Origin: Lentisphaeria bacterium UBA1829 | GTDB lineage: Bacteria; Verrucomicrobiota; Lentisphaeria; Victivallales; UBA1829 | Reading direction: 5' to 3' | Length of the DNA: 6,188 nt | Assembly (NCBI GenBank): GCA_002338895.1 | Contig: DDJH01000185.1 | Location: forward strand, 257-6,444 | Notes under the pieces: model-generated | Seen by the model: the letters and a program-made list of their open reading frames with translations, nothing else | What the model was told of the DNA's origin: nothing | The model's database searches: none | Program-made: the position numbers and the translations under genes | Part shown: positions 5,942 through 6,188 of the stretch, one piece after another | How the letters are laid out: each line of letters starts with the position of its first letter | How positions within the stretch are numbered: position 1 is the first letter of the stretch

Positions 5942-6188
5942 TTAAAAAGGAACCGCTTTCAGAGCGTTTCCAAGCACATCGGGCGGACATTCCGCATGAA
6001 AATAGAGAACTCTTCCCCGGTATTCCGCGCGGGAGAGGGGATTGCCGTACAGATCCGCAATCTGAACGGGAAAATTTCCGCGGAAGAGAATCCGGGCGTG
6101 CTGAATCGGACTTCCGGTTATGACGGCGGTCGTCCGTTTTCCATCCGAAAACAGCGCGGCATACACCTCCTCCGCCAGCTTCTGATAG
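5942..6188 (-). CDS. C-terminal end of an unidentified protein, possibly a carbohydrate-active enzyme
   Basis: The frame is open from the window edge to TAA at 5944-5942, giving 81 residues. A GTG at 6166 could be read as a start, but open codons continue upstream to the edge (Y-Q-K-L-A-E-E) and no start-like context is evident, so this is best taken as a 3' fragment. The visible part looks like alternating strands: T-A-V-I-T-G, A-R-I-L-F-R-G, V-Q-I-A-D-L-Y-G-N-P and R-V-L-Y-F. A strand with D-x-Y-G-N-P followed by a closing strand resembles the terminal beta-sandwich of many exported glycosidases in Lentisphaerota and Planctomycetota, but no catalytic region is visible. It is followed after 14 bp by the pseudopilin gene, mirroring the pseudopilin-glycosidase pair at the other end of the window. 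Confidence 0.65.
   Translation of the reverse strand, partial: YQKLAEEVYAALFSDGKRTTAVITGSPIQHARILFRGNFPVQIADLYGNPLSRAEYRGRVLYFHAECPPDVLGNALKAVPF

Noticed and set aside
5942..6166. A stand-alone 74-residue gene starting at GTG 6166
   Set aside because: The frame remains open to the window edge, and its strands look like the end of a larger domain, so it is treated as a 3' fragment.

Overview
This window most likely comes from a member of the Lentisphaerota (Victivallis-like, possibly gut-associated). The inference rests on GC-rich coding sequence, two type II secretion/type IV-style pseudopilins that carry an FTLIELL-type N-terminus and/or a C-terminal H-X9-DG motif, and a very large exported glycoside-hydrolase-like protein next to one of them. 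These traits are typical of Lentisphaerota and Planctomycetota genomes. The species cannot be fixed from sequence reading alone.

Layout. (1) Bases 1-662 (+) hold the 3' part of a pseudopilin gene, missing roughly its first 19 codons. (2) Bases 721-3921 (+) hold a 1066-residue exported multidomain protein. It has a signal peptide, an N-terminal beta-rich region with a distinctive G-G-W-T-D-Q-G module, a central clan-A (GH5-like) TIM barrel with candidate catalytic residues E604 and E750, and a C-terminal beta-rich region. (3) After only 23 bp, and converging on it, bases 3945-5023 (-) hold a two-gene operon: a MarR-family regulator followed by a YczE/YitT-like membrane protein, joined by an ATGA overlap. 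A promoter-like sequence precedes it. (4) Bases 5157-5927 (-) hold a second, complete pseudopilin. (5) Bases 5942-6188 (-) hold the 3' end of an unidentified gene lying 14 bp upstream of that pseudopilin.

How the genes work together. The two ends look like two versions of one theme: a dedicated pseudopilin beside a large, probably exported carbohydrate-active protein (clear on the left, only presumed on the right). The middle operon is unrelated in theme: a probable self-regulating MarR switch controlling a small integral membrane protein of uncertain substrate. No RNA gene, CRISPR array, insertion sequence or attachment site was seen. No intergenic stretch exceeds about 135 bp.
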